Assembly: GCA_015039365.1 (NCBI GenBank)
Contig: WION01000019.1
Span: 62,001 to 126,000 of the forward strand
Reading direction: 5' to 3'
From: Amanita rubescens
Lineage: Eukaryota > Basidiomycota > Agaricomycetes > Agaricales > Amanitaceae
Length of the DNA stretch: 64,000 bases
Part shown: in pieces, positions 45,132 through 56,314 of the stretch
Numbering within the stretch: the stretch's first letter is position 1
Layout: the number at the start of each line of letters is the position of its first letter
Notes under the pieces: model-generated
Database searches by the model: none
The model's input: the letters and a program-made list of their open reading frames with translations, nothing else
What the model was told of the DNA's origin: nothing
Made by a program: the position numbers and the translations under genes

Positions 45132-46986
45132 TTGCTTGCGCTCCCCCACGATGTGCTCGAGCAAATTTTCCTCTATCTGGATGCAGAAGAGGTCAGAAAG
45201 TGCACCCTGGCATCAATGCAAATTAACAGTTTCATACGTTCCTCGGTGATTCTTCGGTATCGCTTGGCCTGTTATGCGGCAGGCGTCGTTGACAACCCGT
45301 ATTGCACTCTGTCATTCGCGGAACGCTACGATACTCTGATGAAGCGAGAAAAGGCGTGGTACAAGTTTCAGCCAGCCTTTATAAAGACGTTTGATGATGC
45401 GCATGAGCCATTTCCTATATGCGACTTGACATCGGGCGTCTATCTGTACGGTGATAGCGAGGGCCATAATTTGCACTATTGCTTCCTTCCATCCACACCT
45501 GACGATGTTCTACGATGGATAACCATACCCAGTCACACTCCAATCAAGAATTGGAATCGTTGCTGTGTGCATATCCATAAGGTAGGCATGGCCGTTGACG
45601 AACATGATCTCATGATCAACATCATCTCGTGCGTTCGTCAAAACCTATTTTATGAATGACGCTTCTCACTTTAAACGCCAGGTCAACGAATGTCGATCAA
45701 AGACCCACCCCATATTCAATGTACATGATTCTTCTCCAATTCTCTACTAGAGAATACCATCCGTTGGCTCACCGTCCACGAATCGATGTACAAGATTATG
45801 AAAGAGGTCAGAATGTTACACTGGAAATCGCTGGCGACAACCTTGCTCTCCTAGTCAACACTCACAGGATGGCCCAGCTATTCATCTTCGACTGGAAGAC
45901 GGGCCACAAGAGGTTGGTACGCAGCTACGCTAATCCGTCTCCCTTTTCCTTCTTAAATATTTGCCTTTTTTACGATAGCAACATCAAACTTCGGAGAACA
46001 CCTACTCTAGTAATCTTGCTTTCGTATCACCTGAAATTCTTATCGTACCCAACGTGATCCATGGCCAATATGAAGTTTGGAAGATCCCCAAGGAAGCAGA
46101 TAGTGTTCCATATCAGGTGTTAGGTCTTTGTTTTCCTGTTATGTCTAAGGGATGTTCTATCTTCTCACTTGTTGATTGCTGCGGTCGACCTAATCCACAT
46201 AACATGCTACGCGCTTCACCTAAACCATTCCACACTTCTGCGGACGAAGCCATGATCATCACCATAGTCAATATCACCATTTCCCCACCCCAATCTGGCC
46301 CGATATTCGCTCTTTTCATGCGCCGCCGATCTCTTCTAGAAACCATCACAAATCTCACAGAGACAGGCGCGCCTCCCCCATTCGATCTCCAGCATCATTT
46401 CAATAAAGAGTTGATCGATTCTGACGACTCTGGGATGTCATACTCTCTCTCCTTCAGCATGGACTTTCAGGCAGCCTCTAGCGGGTCTACTGCCAGAGAG
46501 GTGTATAGCGTGAACTCAATTCCTTGGTCTGGATGGGGACCACCTATTTCAAGGTGGTTCGACGCTGGGGACAAAACTAAAACCTGGATTACCACTTCCG
46601 CCGGACAAAGATGGGTTCGTCTTGAGCCTGTAGATGATGGTGATGAAAGATACCAAGTCAGCATCATTGATTTCAACCCTTATAACGTCCACAATCTTCA
46701 AGATAATCTGCCTGGAAAATTGGTTGTAGGACGAAAAGGAGACTACTTTGATCATCGTAATGTTTTTGCGGAAGAGATCAAGATGGGATTGGGCTGTACG
46801 ATATACACAGCTCCCGAGGTGTATGGTTATGACATGTGGTTCATGGACGACGAGAATGTGTTAGGTTTAAAGGTATGTGCTAGGCTTTTGGGTCCTACTT
46901 ATACTTACGGTTGGCAGAGTGTCGAGAGCCATCATGACGACGGACGGGACGTGGTTGAAAAGATGACTGTATTCCATTTTGGCTGA
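45132..46986 (+). CDS. F-box protein (about 579 aa)
   Basis: Probable SCF ubiquitin-ligase adaptor. Exons 45132-45628, 45682-45916 and 45979-46986 join in phase. It opens with an F-box: LALPHDVLEQIFLYLDAEEV and KCTLASMQINSFIRSSVILR. The rest is beta-rich with no named repeat (GDNLALLVNTHRMAQLFIFD, FVSPEILIVPNVIHGQYEVW), as in a mushroom F-box family with a WD-like C-terminal part. In frame the first codon is TTG at 45132, exactly where relatives have Met-Leu; no ATG precedes it in frame, so the start is either a further upstream exon or lost. Confidence 0.7.
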
Positions 46987-48072
46987 GAATTTGTCAGGAT
47001 TACATGTCCACTCGTTGTTGCCTACTCGTCAGAAATATATCTCTTCTTCACCTTCGATCATGATAAATGACTGGAATCAAGGTATCAGCTCCTACTAGTT
47101 ACGATAGACAGAGCAGAAGGATTCTATCAAACAATCGTACAACCTGATTATTATCGATGTTCATCATTCAGCAGACAATTCACTGATCCCGATCACCGCA
47201 ACAGATTTCTGGGACTACAAGCGGATCATGCGTGGTTCGTGCATTGGAGGAAACAGTGATCCACTTATTGTCCACACATGGACGATGCATGATCATTCAT
47301 GTTATTTTGGTGTTGTTTACATACCGGGGTCCAATTTGGAGAAACATATGCGCCCGTGGCAGTGGTGGCGTGTCGGTATACAGAATGTATCCTCCGCCAG
47401 AATAGAATGTCAATGCCGGTTTAACCAGGCCAATCCCTAAATGTGATGCGCTTGGTGATCACTGATCAAAAGCTTTTTCTAGTATACAAAACCCCATCCA
47501 TCTCAGTTGCATTTCATAAACTAACCTTTCTCCATCTAACCTAGATTCGACGCCAGATGCATCGACTTCGGGTTGTTAAGTTGCTTCGGAAATTTGAACC
47601 TGGTCATAACTCACCAGCTGATATAGACGGTCTTGCATATCCAATCACATCAGGTCACGCTGATGAACAGAAGGCCTTTCAATGGGCATTAATATCAATT
47701 CCTTAGCACATTGCATAACGTTCCATACCCATGAGGATTCCCTCCTCCAGCAGTTTCTCTTTCAAGGAGCAATATTAGTCTCAACTTCGTGACGCTCTGG
47801 GAAAAATCTCGGCCATACCTCTGTTCCTGAGTAATAGTATGCTTAGCACCGGCATGGGACCTTTGAAATGACAATTTCAATCGCTTAACACCTGTTATGA
47901 TGCATCATCGTACCCGAGAAGGGCAGTGTTTTCGGTAGGCCTTTCATCGAGGAATATGAGTTTTGATCATTCAATACCTTGAGAAATGCATCAATCGTAC
48001 CCATGAGCATGAACGGAAGCAGGACCGGCAGTCGACTCCCTATGAATTATCAGCCTCAAGACATTGATAATG
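46987..48072. other. Intergenic with coding-like relics
   Basis: A plus-strand frame from about 47108 to 47440 (containing ITATDFWDYKRIMRGSCIGG and MRPWQWWRVGIQNV) and an ATG frame at 47556-47706 (MHRLRVVKLLRKFEPGHNSP...) look like pieces of a protein, but I found no splice path linking them and no family. Confidence 0.35.
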
Positions 48073-48444
48073 CTATATACCGTACCCCTGATGTGGACTG
48101 TGTGGCCCTGGACGATTGGCTTCAAGGTCAGGTCCCTGAGGATGCCCCCCTAGGCACTGTCTTGCGACACCCTTTACGATCGTGACACCACAGTATATTG
48201 CCGAAGCCCCCACCACGACCCCACCGACCCCCATCATAACATTCGTACTGGTACTGTCGTTGCGAATCTATTAATCCACCTTGGTTAAGAATAAACAAAA
48301 TACTACTCACCCGGGGTTATAGGGAATTGAAGGACCACCTTCGCCAGGAAGTAGACCTGAGGGGACGGGGAGGCTAACTGAGGTTCGAGAAAACAAGGCA
48401 AGTTGAAGGAGTGCAAGGGAAACGGAGGCATTGAATTTAACCAT
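48073..48444 (-). CDS. Small secreted or membrane protein with signal peptide (104 aa)
   Basis: Exons 48444-48311 and 48253-48073 join in phase. The N-terminus MVKFNASVSLALLQLALFSR is a good signal peptide (charged n-region, hydrophobic core), followed by a Pro/Gly-rich segment (SLPVPSGLLPGEGGPSIPYN) and a Gly-rich hydrophobic stretch (VMMGVGGVVVGASAIYCGVT) able to cross a membrane. Two cysteines; the hydrophilic tail ends HQGYGI. It matches no named family that I know. Short secreted proteins of this kind are frequent in mushrooms. Neither exon is long enough to stand out alone, so the case rests on the splice and signal peptide. Confidence 0.5.
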
Positions 48445-49192
48445 GATAAGGTGAAAATATTCTCAAGTGGCCAGCACGTTGAGTGGATAGTAGTACGCTG
48501 GGGACTCGAAGGTTGGCAGAGTTTATATGATTCAGAAGCGACCCAAAAGGCGATATGTACTCGGCGGCAAAATTGGCTCTGTTATTCATTGAAATCAGGA
48601 TGGTAGTGAAGTGATGCATCTGTTACATGTAAGGCCACGCTGTGGCATAACCGGTGGGGGATGTCCATGAGGTTCCACTTGAACTTGACCATGTTTTCGG
48701 CCATTTCAGCTCCGTTCCCGTTGTTTTCCACACCGTCCTATCATTTCATCCGCACGGGTACCTATTCCTACCTTCGCACTCCTCGTGGGGGACGCTCGCC
48801 GGCACTGCGTTCCGATTAATACCATTTTTCAAGTCTCCAGCTTGATCCATGACGCTGCGGGGAACGTGAGACAAATGTCTATAAGCCGAGGTGGTCCCCG
48901 CGGTGGTGATCCGAGTACCAATGCCCGTCGTGGTCTAAAAAGAGTGATTTGGTACACCAGTATCTTATCTGATAACTGTTAGCACATCCCTGCAAATTTC
49001 TGAACCTCCGGCCTCCATGCATCACCTCACACCGCCCATGCCGTTTACATCAACGGGGACACGCTGAGACTGCATAGCAGACGTGCATCTCCGGGAGAAG
49101 ATGTCTCAATATAGCACAAAGTGGGTGAGAACCGTCTCAAGCGCCCAAGATGGCCTCGAGGCCACGCTGCGAGCATAGCCCAACCCTCCACC
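48445..49192. other. Intergenic, nothing recognised
   Basis: Only short unsupported frames. Includes the promoter side of the GNAT paralogue 2. Confidence 0.45.
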
Positions 49193-50467
49193 ATGGACAA
49201 ATCCACTCCCCTAATCAACCTGCTCGCTGAAATCCCCCCGATGCCCACTCCCCAGCGCTCTCGCACTCCCCCGAAGCCCAACTGCCTGCACTCTGACATC
49301 GCCCTCACAGACCTCCAGTCTCTCCTCCATTCGGACGACAAATACTATGAATCACTCTCTGCCCTATTTGAGCAACTCCAACTCGCGACATATGAAGCTT
49401 CGGATATGATGCTCGGTTTTATTGCGTTCGTCAACTCAGTTCAATACTTCGCCGTCATCGTGAGGGAGGAATTCAAGACGGGCACGTACAGAAGCACTTC
49501 TTTTACTAGTACGTTACTTTTGCCTCGCTAGGTTGACTCAGACTGAGATGCATCTTTTCTTTCTTCCCATAACAAGCGAAAGAACTCGTTCAGAGAGACA
49601 TCATTGGGATGATCTATTTAACCATGCCGTCCGAGTCACGTAACAACACCATAGGAGTAAATGACCTTAACATTGGTGTTATCATATACCCTGAATACAG
49701 AAGAAAAGGATACGCAACTCAGGCTCTCCGACTCGGTCTTGACAAAGCATTCAACGAAATCCGCTGTCATCGCGTTCAAGCAATCATCATGAACCCCTTT
49801 ACGGGAGCGAAATATGCATCCTATAGGCTCTTCACATCCATGTAAGTTGAGCTCCCCCTCAACTCGGAAATATCTCAGCTAACATATTTCGAACAAACAG
49901 AGGCTTCAGACAGGAAGGAATACGACGCTGTTCCTATTTCAACCCATTCGATAATGAATATCAGGATATAGCCTACCTGGCGGTACTCGACACTGAATGG
50001 CTTACAACGCTCCAAAATTCCAATCTGCGTATGACTCCGTGGGATGAGGTTCTTCGTCGCCATGAGCACGAGCGCGGGATGATTATGAGATGGGAAGATC
50101 GAATAGAGAATGGGGATGAAACGGAGACGCTGCACCAGTTTGCCATCGATTCCTGTGCTGCAGAGGGCGACAGTGCAAGCGAAGCAGGTTCTTCTGGCGG
50201 TCAGTCCGACCATTCGAGGGCGACGTCTAGAGCCACTTCGCCAGATTTCTATATTGACGAGTGAGAATTTTTTTCAAGGCATTTCACGTGTATGGCTACT
50301 AACGTATCTGCAGTACTGGCGAATCTTCGTATGCGTCGGAATCTTTCTCTTCCGATCCCTTTTCCAGAGCTTCAAGTGAACGACCCGAAAGTCCGCTGTC
50401 ATCCGTGGACTCTAATTGGGACCTAATGGATGACGAGATTGTAGACATACCCGAAGGCGTGCTGTGA
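49193..50467 (+). CDS. GNAT-family N-acetyltransferase, paralogue 2 (364 aa)
   Basis: Exons 49193-49508, 49577-49841, 49901-50260 and 50314-50467 join in phase; the start MDKSTPLINLL has a strong CCACCATGG context. It has the same core as paralogue 1: DIIGMIYLTMP, the acetyl-CoA loop YPEYRRKGYATQALRLGLDK, CHRVQAIIMNP, GFRQEGIRRCSYFNPFD. Compared with it, this protein has a longer N-terminus and a Ser/Asp/Glu-rich disordered tail (SEAGSSGGQSDHSRATSRAT), added by the last exon. Confidence 0.8.
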
Positions 50468-50675
50468 TGCATGTGTGCACAATCATTTTCGATTTCAATT
50501 TTCATCGCAAGTGTCTTAATCTCTCATTAGTTGTAGTACTATCGACCGCTATCACGCATATGTTTTGTATCAAATGATCCCGGCAATATACATGTTTCAT
50601 TAGTGCAGACCATGGATGTCTCAGAACGTGGGTCGTAGTGACGCGCCAGACTCCAACTGTTGTCTCCCAACCACC

Positions 50676-51332
50676 ATGTCTGACTCTCTCACTTTCAAAG
50701 TTGCACAAGTCGCCGCTATCCTCACATCCGCCTTTGCCTCTGGTAAGTCACTCTTAGTAGTATAACTTACACCGTTAGCTCAACACCACACGCTAGGCGG
50801 GATCTTCACCATCTCATTCTTACTGGTCCCTACCCTCCTCCTCCCGGGACCTCCTCCCCATTTCAAAAAGCCAGTGAAACCTCAGACAGCCGTCACCCAC
50901 GTGTCGCACCAATGGCTTCACTCCTACAACATGGGCAAACGGATCTTCCCCTCCATCGTAGCCAGCTCTGCCCTCGCCTTTACCTACGTTGCATACATGT
51001 TGCGCAGCCGCCCCGACAAGTTCTCCAGACTCTACCTCGCAGCTGCAGCTGTCTCCATGGCGATTGTCCCTTACACTCTTGGCGTCATGATGCCGACTAA
51101 CAGGCGGCTCGAAAGTCACGCAAAACGAGGTATCATTGCGGCTACTTATGAATATGCCGCTGCTGAGGGTAAAGAAGGTATCCTCCATATCACGGAAGAG
51201 GAAAAGGCAAAGATGGAGAAGGAGGATGATGAAATTCCGGGTTTGATGATGAAATGGGCGTGGATGAATGTCGTTCGAGGTTTCTTCCCTTTGATGGGTG
51301 CGGCTATCGGGGCAACGGCTGCTTTGAGTTGA
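50676..51332 (+). CDS. DUF1772 / anthrone-oxygenase-like membrane protein (200 aa)
   Basis: Exons 50676-50742 and 50797-51332 join in phase. Hydrophobic segments lie near the N-terminus (VAAILTSAFASGGIFTISFL) and mid-protein (FPSIVASSALAFTYVAYML, LYLAAAAVSMAIVPYTLGVM), then MMPTNRRLESHAKRG, the conserved T-N-x-x-L stretch of DUF1772, and a last helix (GFFPLMGAAIGATAALS). The family includes anthrone oxygenases of polyketide clusters, but no polyketide synthase is nearby, so the role is open. Confidence 0.75.
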
Positions 51333-51555
51333 ATCAAGATCGCGCACCGATGACAAGAAATACGGCAATGGTCGTCGCATAGTATGTCAATTATGAACCA
51401 CCACCACTCATGTTTTTTCTTTCTAGCTACTTGTGTAATTATGAATAGCAATCACTAATTCACGATAGTCTAATGTGTATTTTTTCGTCCCCGCTGTAGT
51501 CTCTCGTATCAATACATGTATTTCTTTGGCATAAGATTCTGGTAGATTTTCAAGT

Positions 51556-54500
51556 CTATGCACCCGTCCGACCTGCCGCTTTTATAACCCCCGCGTTCGA
51601 CAAGGCAGGTAATGCCTTTGAAGAATTCGTCGTGGATGGAGGGGGGAGGAATTCAGCTCGAACGAGCCACGCCAAATACAAGCCCATCAAGTCATCATCC
51701 ACAGTTAACGCGAGCCTTCCAGAATGTTGCCGCAGCAAAGCACGCGTATTGGCATCATCAAGCTGCGGCGCTTTCGTGCTCGTCGGTAGATCATCCAAAA
51801 CGAAATGCAACAAGGGGAATAACGCATTGTCCTGAATTTCCATGACATGTCTCTCAAGCTTCCGCCGCCAGACCAGGTATTCAATTTGCTCTGTGGGGAA
51901 GCCATACTGTGAGAGTGAGGAAAGCATCCTGTTGAACGTCGGCATAGGCCGAGCGGTGATATGAAGAACGTTCATAGAAGCATTATTTGGTAATGGCGAG
52001 ACCGCCGCAAGTGCAGAGCACAACGCGACGTGGTCGACGGGGACCATGTTGATGGTATTATTGATATCAGGGGTCAAACCCAATTGTATGCACCCTTTGA
52101 CCATTCGCCAGATGAAATCATCCGTATTTGTGACTGTCAGGTAATGTTAATATCTGTACTTTTCCCCGCTCAGGGGAAAAACAACCCAACCCACCGGCAG
52201 TCTGAGAATCACCGACAACGTATCCAGGTCGAACGATATGACCCTGCAATCCACGGCGGCCGGCCTCGAACAATAGTTTTTCTGATACCCATTTCGACTG
52301 ACCATAACCGGTCTTGAGAGATGAACGGGCTCCTTCCAAATCATCACTTTCAGGGACACCTTCATAATTGGACCTGCCGGTAACTAGCGAATCGGAATAC
52401 TGAACATAGTATCCGGTGTCGATTGCGGACGTGGAGGAAACGAAAACCATCGCTTTAGGCTTGCCGATTGAGGCTAGATCCATTGCCGTCAGCGTTGACA
52501 TGACATTTGCGGAACGCAGTCGCTCGTAGGGATAGACCCAGTGAACCTAAGGCACGAGCATATTCATTAGTTTTTTCACCGACCACCTTGAACTAGCCCG
52601 CAAACATACCAAAGCTCCATTATGCAGAATCACATCTGCTTCATCAGAAATTCGAGACCACGTATCTTGTCCTAGCCCAAAATTGTCCAAGCCCAAGTCG
52701 CCAGTCACGACCTCCAACCTGCCACTCTCGACCCACTCCTCGTCCCAAACGCCTCTATCCGTTGAGCCTTCCTTCAAACGGGACAGTCCCTTTTGCACAT
52801 CAGATCCTCTGACCAGACATATCACTTTTTTCACTCTGTCCTTGCGACAAAGCAAGTCTTTGAGGATGAACGCGCCCAAGAAACCGGTGGCGCCAGTAAG
52901 GAACACGACCAGCTGACGGGTCCCATAATCCGCGGGTAACGATGGGTACGACTCTTTCAGCCTAGGCAATAGCTTGTCCAGATCCTGACCGTACTCAACC
53001 GCCGCTTTGACCGGTGTGACGGGAGCACGTCCGGCTGCAGGCGTAGCGGCGGACTCCTTGACAAAGCCCAAATCAGCATTCTTGAGAGCACTGATCGCTC
53101 CGGCGAGGCCCGAAATGGTAGGCTGCTCAAATATCAAGCCCAAAGGAGCATTGACGAGGAACACCTTTCGGATCTGAAAGACAAGTCGAGTGGCGAGGAT
53201 AGAATGCCCGCCAAGGTCAAAGAAGCTTTCGTCGAATGGTATGGGTTGGGGAGCGTTGGGGAGAATGGCGGCCCAGATATTCTCTAATGTCTTCTCCGTG
53301 GAGCTAGCCTGGCGCGTGGGAGGAGGAGCACCCAAAGTAGCTTGTGCGGTATCGGGGAATGGAAGAGCAGGCTTGTCAATTTTACCATTAGGGTTCAACG
53401 GCATACGCTTGAGTGGCACGAATACTAAGAAACAAAAAAGATGTGTGTTAAGCAGCTAAAATGAAGGTATCATCTTACGAGAGGGAACGCTATAGCTTGG
53501 TAATTTCTTTTTAAGATATTCTCGAATATCTTTGATAAGGCGCCTGTACTTCCTGATACCACCAACGACACCCTTGGGGTCCTCGTCTTCTTGTATGTCG
53601 CTTGCGTAGGCGGCTAAAGAGGGGCCGTCGAGCGGAACAAAATAACTAACTAGAATTTTTTCTTCGTCCTTGTCTCTCCGCACTAGAGTTACGTTCTCCC
53701 GAACCAGAGGGTGCTGGCTCAGATACCTGTCAATCTCACCAAGCTCGATACGGAAGCCGCGGATTTTGACTTGATCATCCGCCCGACCGGTGCATTCAAC
53801 GGTGCCATCGGGTTGGTAACGTCCGAGGTCTCCAGACTTATACATGCGATCCCTGATTCCCTTCCAATGCAAAGCTTCTGAACCAGCGAAGCCGGAGGGC
53901 GGATGAAGAATAGTATCTTTCCTGGGAGGCGATTTCGTCGAAAACCAATTGGTCACAAACTTCTCCGCGGAAGCATCTTGGTCCAAGTACCCCTCTGCCA
54001 ATCCACCAGATCGGACATAGATCTCTCCCATTTCGCCAACAGCGCAAGCAAGGTTTCGATCATTCCTGTTAACTACAAGGAGCTGCACGTCGATCATACC
54101 CTCCCCTGCCGGCATGATGTCCTTTTGCGTTGCCAAGAAGGTAGAATCCTCAGAAACAGGGGGGATTGCAAAGTACGATACAGCGCGTTGGGTTTCGGTA
54201 GTGCCGTACATATTAATAATGCGGACATTAACCGCAAGGGCTTGGAGTCGAAGGCAATCGCGTTTGGTGAGGACATCTCCGACAAAGAACGCGTTTCGCA
54301 ATGAGGGAATTTGGCGCGTAGCTTGAGCTGAAAGGAGCTGACCCATGGCTGGCGTCAAGTGAGTTACGGTCACCTCGCTATCAGCCATCCATTCTGCCAG
54401 TCGTCCAGGGGTACCGATATCATCTGACGTTGGCACATGTAGCTCAGCTCCAAAGAAAAGAGGAGTAAACACTGTTTTATTTATTCGTCAACTTGAAAGT

Positions 54501-56132
54501 GTGGATAAGAGTTTAAACTAACTGTCACGTTGAATTGGGTCATGCGCGATACCACTCAGCATCGTAAATTTGGCGTCAGGTCCAAGTCCAAACCGTTCAC
54601 CCATCCAAGGGAAGAAGTGGGTCAAGCTGAAATGTCTTCCTCTAACTCCCTTTGGGATGCCTGTACTTCCACTCGTGAATGAGAGAGTGCCGATACTGTC
54701 AGGCCCTAAGATAACGTTTGGATCCGTATCGGCAAGATGGGCGTGAGAGCCAAGGAGATCAGAGCCATCGCTCTCAACGCCGCCTTCAATTTTTCCAGTG
54801 GGAAAAACTTCTAGAGAAGGCACCTCGACGCGTATCTTCAGCTCCGTACTCAAAAATTCGCGAACGGAAGGATTGATTCTTCCGGCGCCCTTCAAGACGA
54901 TCAACCCTCTAGGTTGCGCAACGCGAAGATATACGATTTGCCTCGCAGGAGGATAAGCAGGGTCTGGTGTGGAAAAAATCCCAGCTTTAAAACGCAACAA
55001 CGAAAGGAGGAACGAGACCAACGTGCGCACCAATGACTGAGAACGTGGCTCCCGCTTTGAGAATGGCCATGACGGCGACGACGAGATCGACGCTTCGGTG
55101 AGCATAGACCATGACCACTTCCTCTCGTTGGACACCGTGCTTGATCAAGTGATGGGCCAAAACGTTGGAAGCGTGCAGAATAGCGGCATAGCTAAACGTC
55201 ACTTTTTGTTGAGGTTGGGTCGAGTCGGCGGAGGGTATGCTCTGAATAACGCAGGGCTTGTCAGGGTGTTGACGAGCATTTCGAGAAAAGACGTCTGTGA
55301 TGGCGCCCTTCCATCCACACCAATCTAGATCTGCGGTGGGATCTGGTAATTTGGCCTTTTGTCCCGGAGTTAATAAGGGAACAGAGCCGACGAGTGCCAG
55401 GGGATTAGCACCGACTCTTCGGAGCAGAACGGAGAGTTGATCAACAATGTATGAAATTCTAGCAGAAGTGAAAAGCAAGGAGTTGTAGAGTATGCGGAGG
55501 GATATCTTGGGAGCAAGCAACTCTCGCGATGTCGCTGAAACCGTTTGTCGTGTGACAAAGACAGTCAGGTCGGACGTTAAACTTGTCGAGCGAACAAAAT
55601 TCTCCGGTGCGTCCGTCTCGTCGAAAAACCGGACACGGAAAATGGGCGCGTCTACTCCGCCTTCATCTCTGCCTTTAGCAAGCTCTCGTGTGATCTCTTC
55701 AAATGGGACGACGTCAGATTCCGCTTCTTTTTCTACGTGCTGGACGCGTCGGACGATAGCCCAAAAAGGATCTGAAGGATCTATGGAGAGGCGGAGAAGC
55801 AAGGGATCGTGAGCAGCGGCAGAAGAGGAGCCGATGAGAATGTCAGTATCTCCAGTGTATCGATGGAGTAGAACTGTGAAAGCAGCAAGAAGCAAGTGGA
55901 AAGCCGAAGGTCTGTTACTCTGGGTATCGGTTTCATCTTCGTCGGCGTCTTCATCTTCGCTGTGTACAGCTAGCTTGAGTAGACTAAGGGAGGTTTGCTC
56001 TGAGAGTTCGGCAAAGTGAGCAGCTTCTATGAGTTTGTGGGTGCCTAGAGATCTGGGGTAATCTGTGGGCAATGAAATGGAGGGAAGGTTTTGCAACCTG
56101 GCTAACACTCTTGCTAACCGGTCGTCGGGCAT
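51556..56132 (-). CDS. LYS2: L-2-aminoadipate reductase, large subunit (1426 aa)
   Basis: ATP- and NADPH-dependent reduction of alpha-aminoadipate to its semialdehyde in fungal lysine biosynthesis; the carrier domain needs a phosphopantetheine arm. Exons 56132-55031, 54963-54523, 54471-53479, 53424-52610, 52546-52195 and 52133-51556, all in phase. It has a condensation-like N-terminal part ([20 protein letters not shown]), then the adenylation domain with [11 protein letters not shown] (~465), [18 protein letters not shown] and [11 protein letters not shown], the carrier site DLGGHSI (~915), and a reductase domain with [17 protein letters not shown] (~1020) and the YGQSK catalytic Tyr/Lys (~1205). 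Length and order match Lys2. A tRNA gene lies 90 bp upstream of the start on the other strand. Confidence 0.96.
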
Positions 56133-56221
56133 CGCAATCGAGAAGGAGATGATTATTATTTTTTGATAATCTATTATCAAGTATATGTTGAGAGATATTC
56201 TAAATGTTATAATACAAGTGG

Positions 56222-56298
56222 TCCCGCTTAGCTCAGTTGGTAGAGCGCGTCACTAGTATGTAATGACGAGGTCAGTCGTTCAAGTCGGCTAGCGGGAA
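56222..56298 (+). tRNA. tRNA-Thr (AGT) with a 4-nt intron
   Basis: Full cloverleaf: 7-bp acceptor stem TCCCGCT/AGCGGGA, D arm GCTC...GAGC with GG and A14/A21, anticodon stem CGTCA/TGACG, variable AGGTC, T arm AGTCG-TTCAAGT-CGGCT, discriminator A. The anticodon loop has 11 instead of 7 nt (CTAGTATGTAA). Removing TGTA between positions 37 and 38, the canonical intron site, leaves CTAGTAA, anticodon AGT. A and B boxes are good (TAGCTCAGTTGG, GTTCAAGTC). A T10 terminator follows at 56301-56310. Confidence 0.85.
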
Positions 56299-56300
56299 GC

Positions 56301-56310
56301 TTTTTTTTTT
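56301..56310 (+). terminator. RNA polymerase III T-run terminator of the tRNA
   Basis: Ten T residues two bases after the tRNA 3' end. Confidence 0.85.
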
Positions 56311-56314
56311 ATTA

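Noticed and set aside
51556..56132. NRPS-like secondary-metabolite gene
   Set aside because: Adenylation, carrier and reductase order with the whole-length Lys2 layout and no tailoring genes nearby (a lone DUF1772 gene only) favours the primary-metabolism enzyme.
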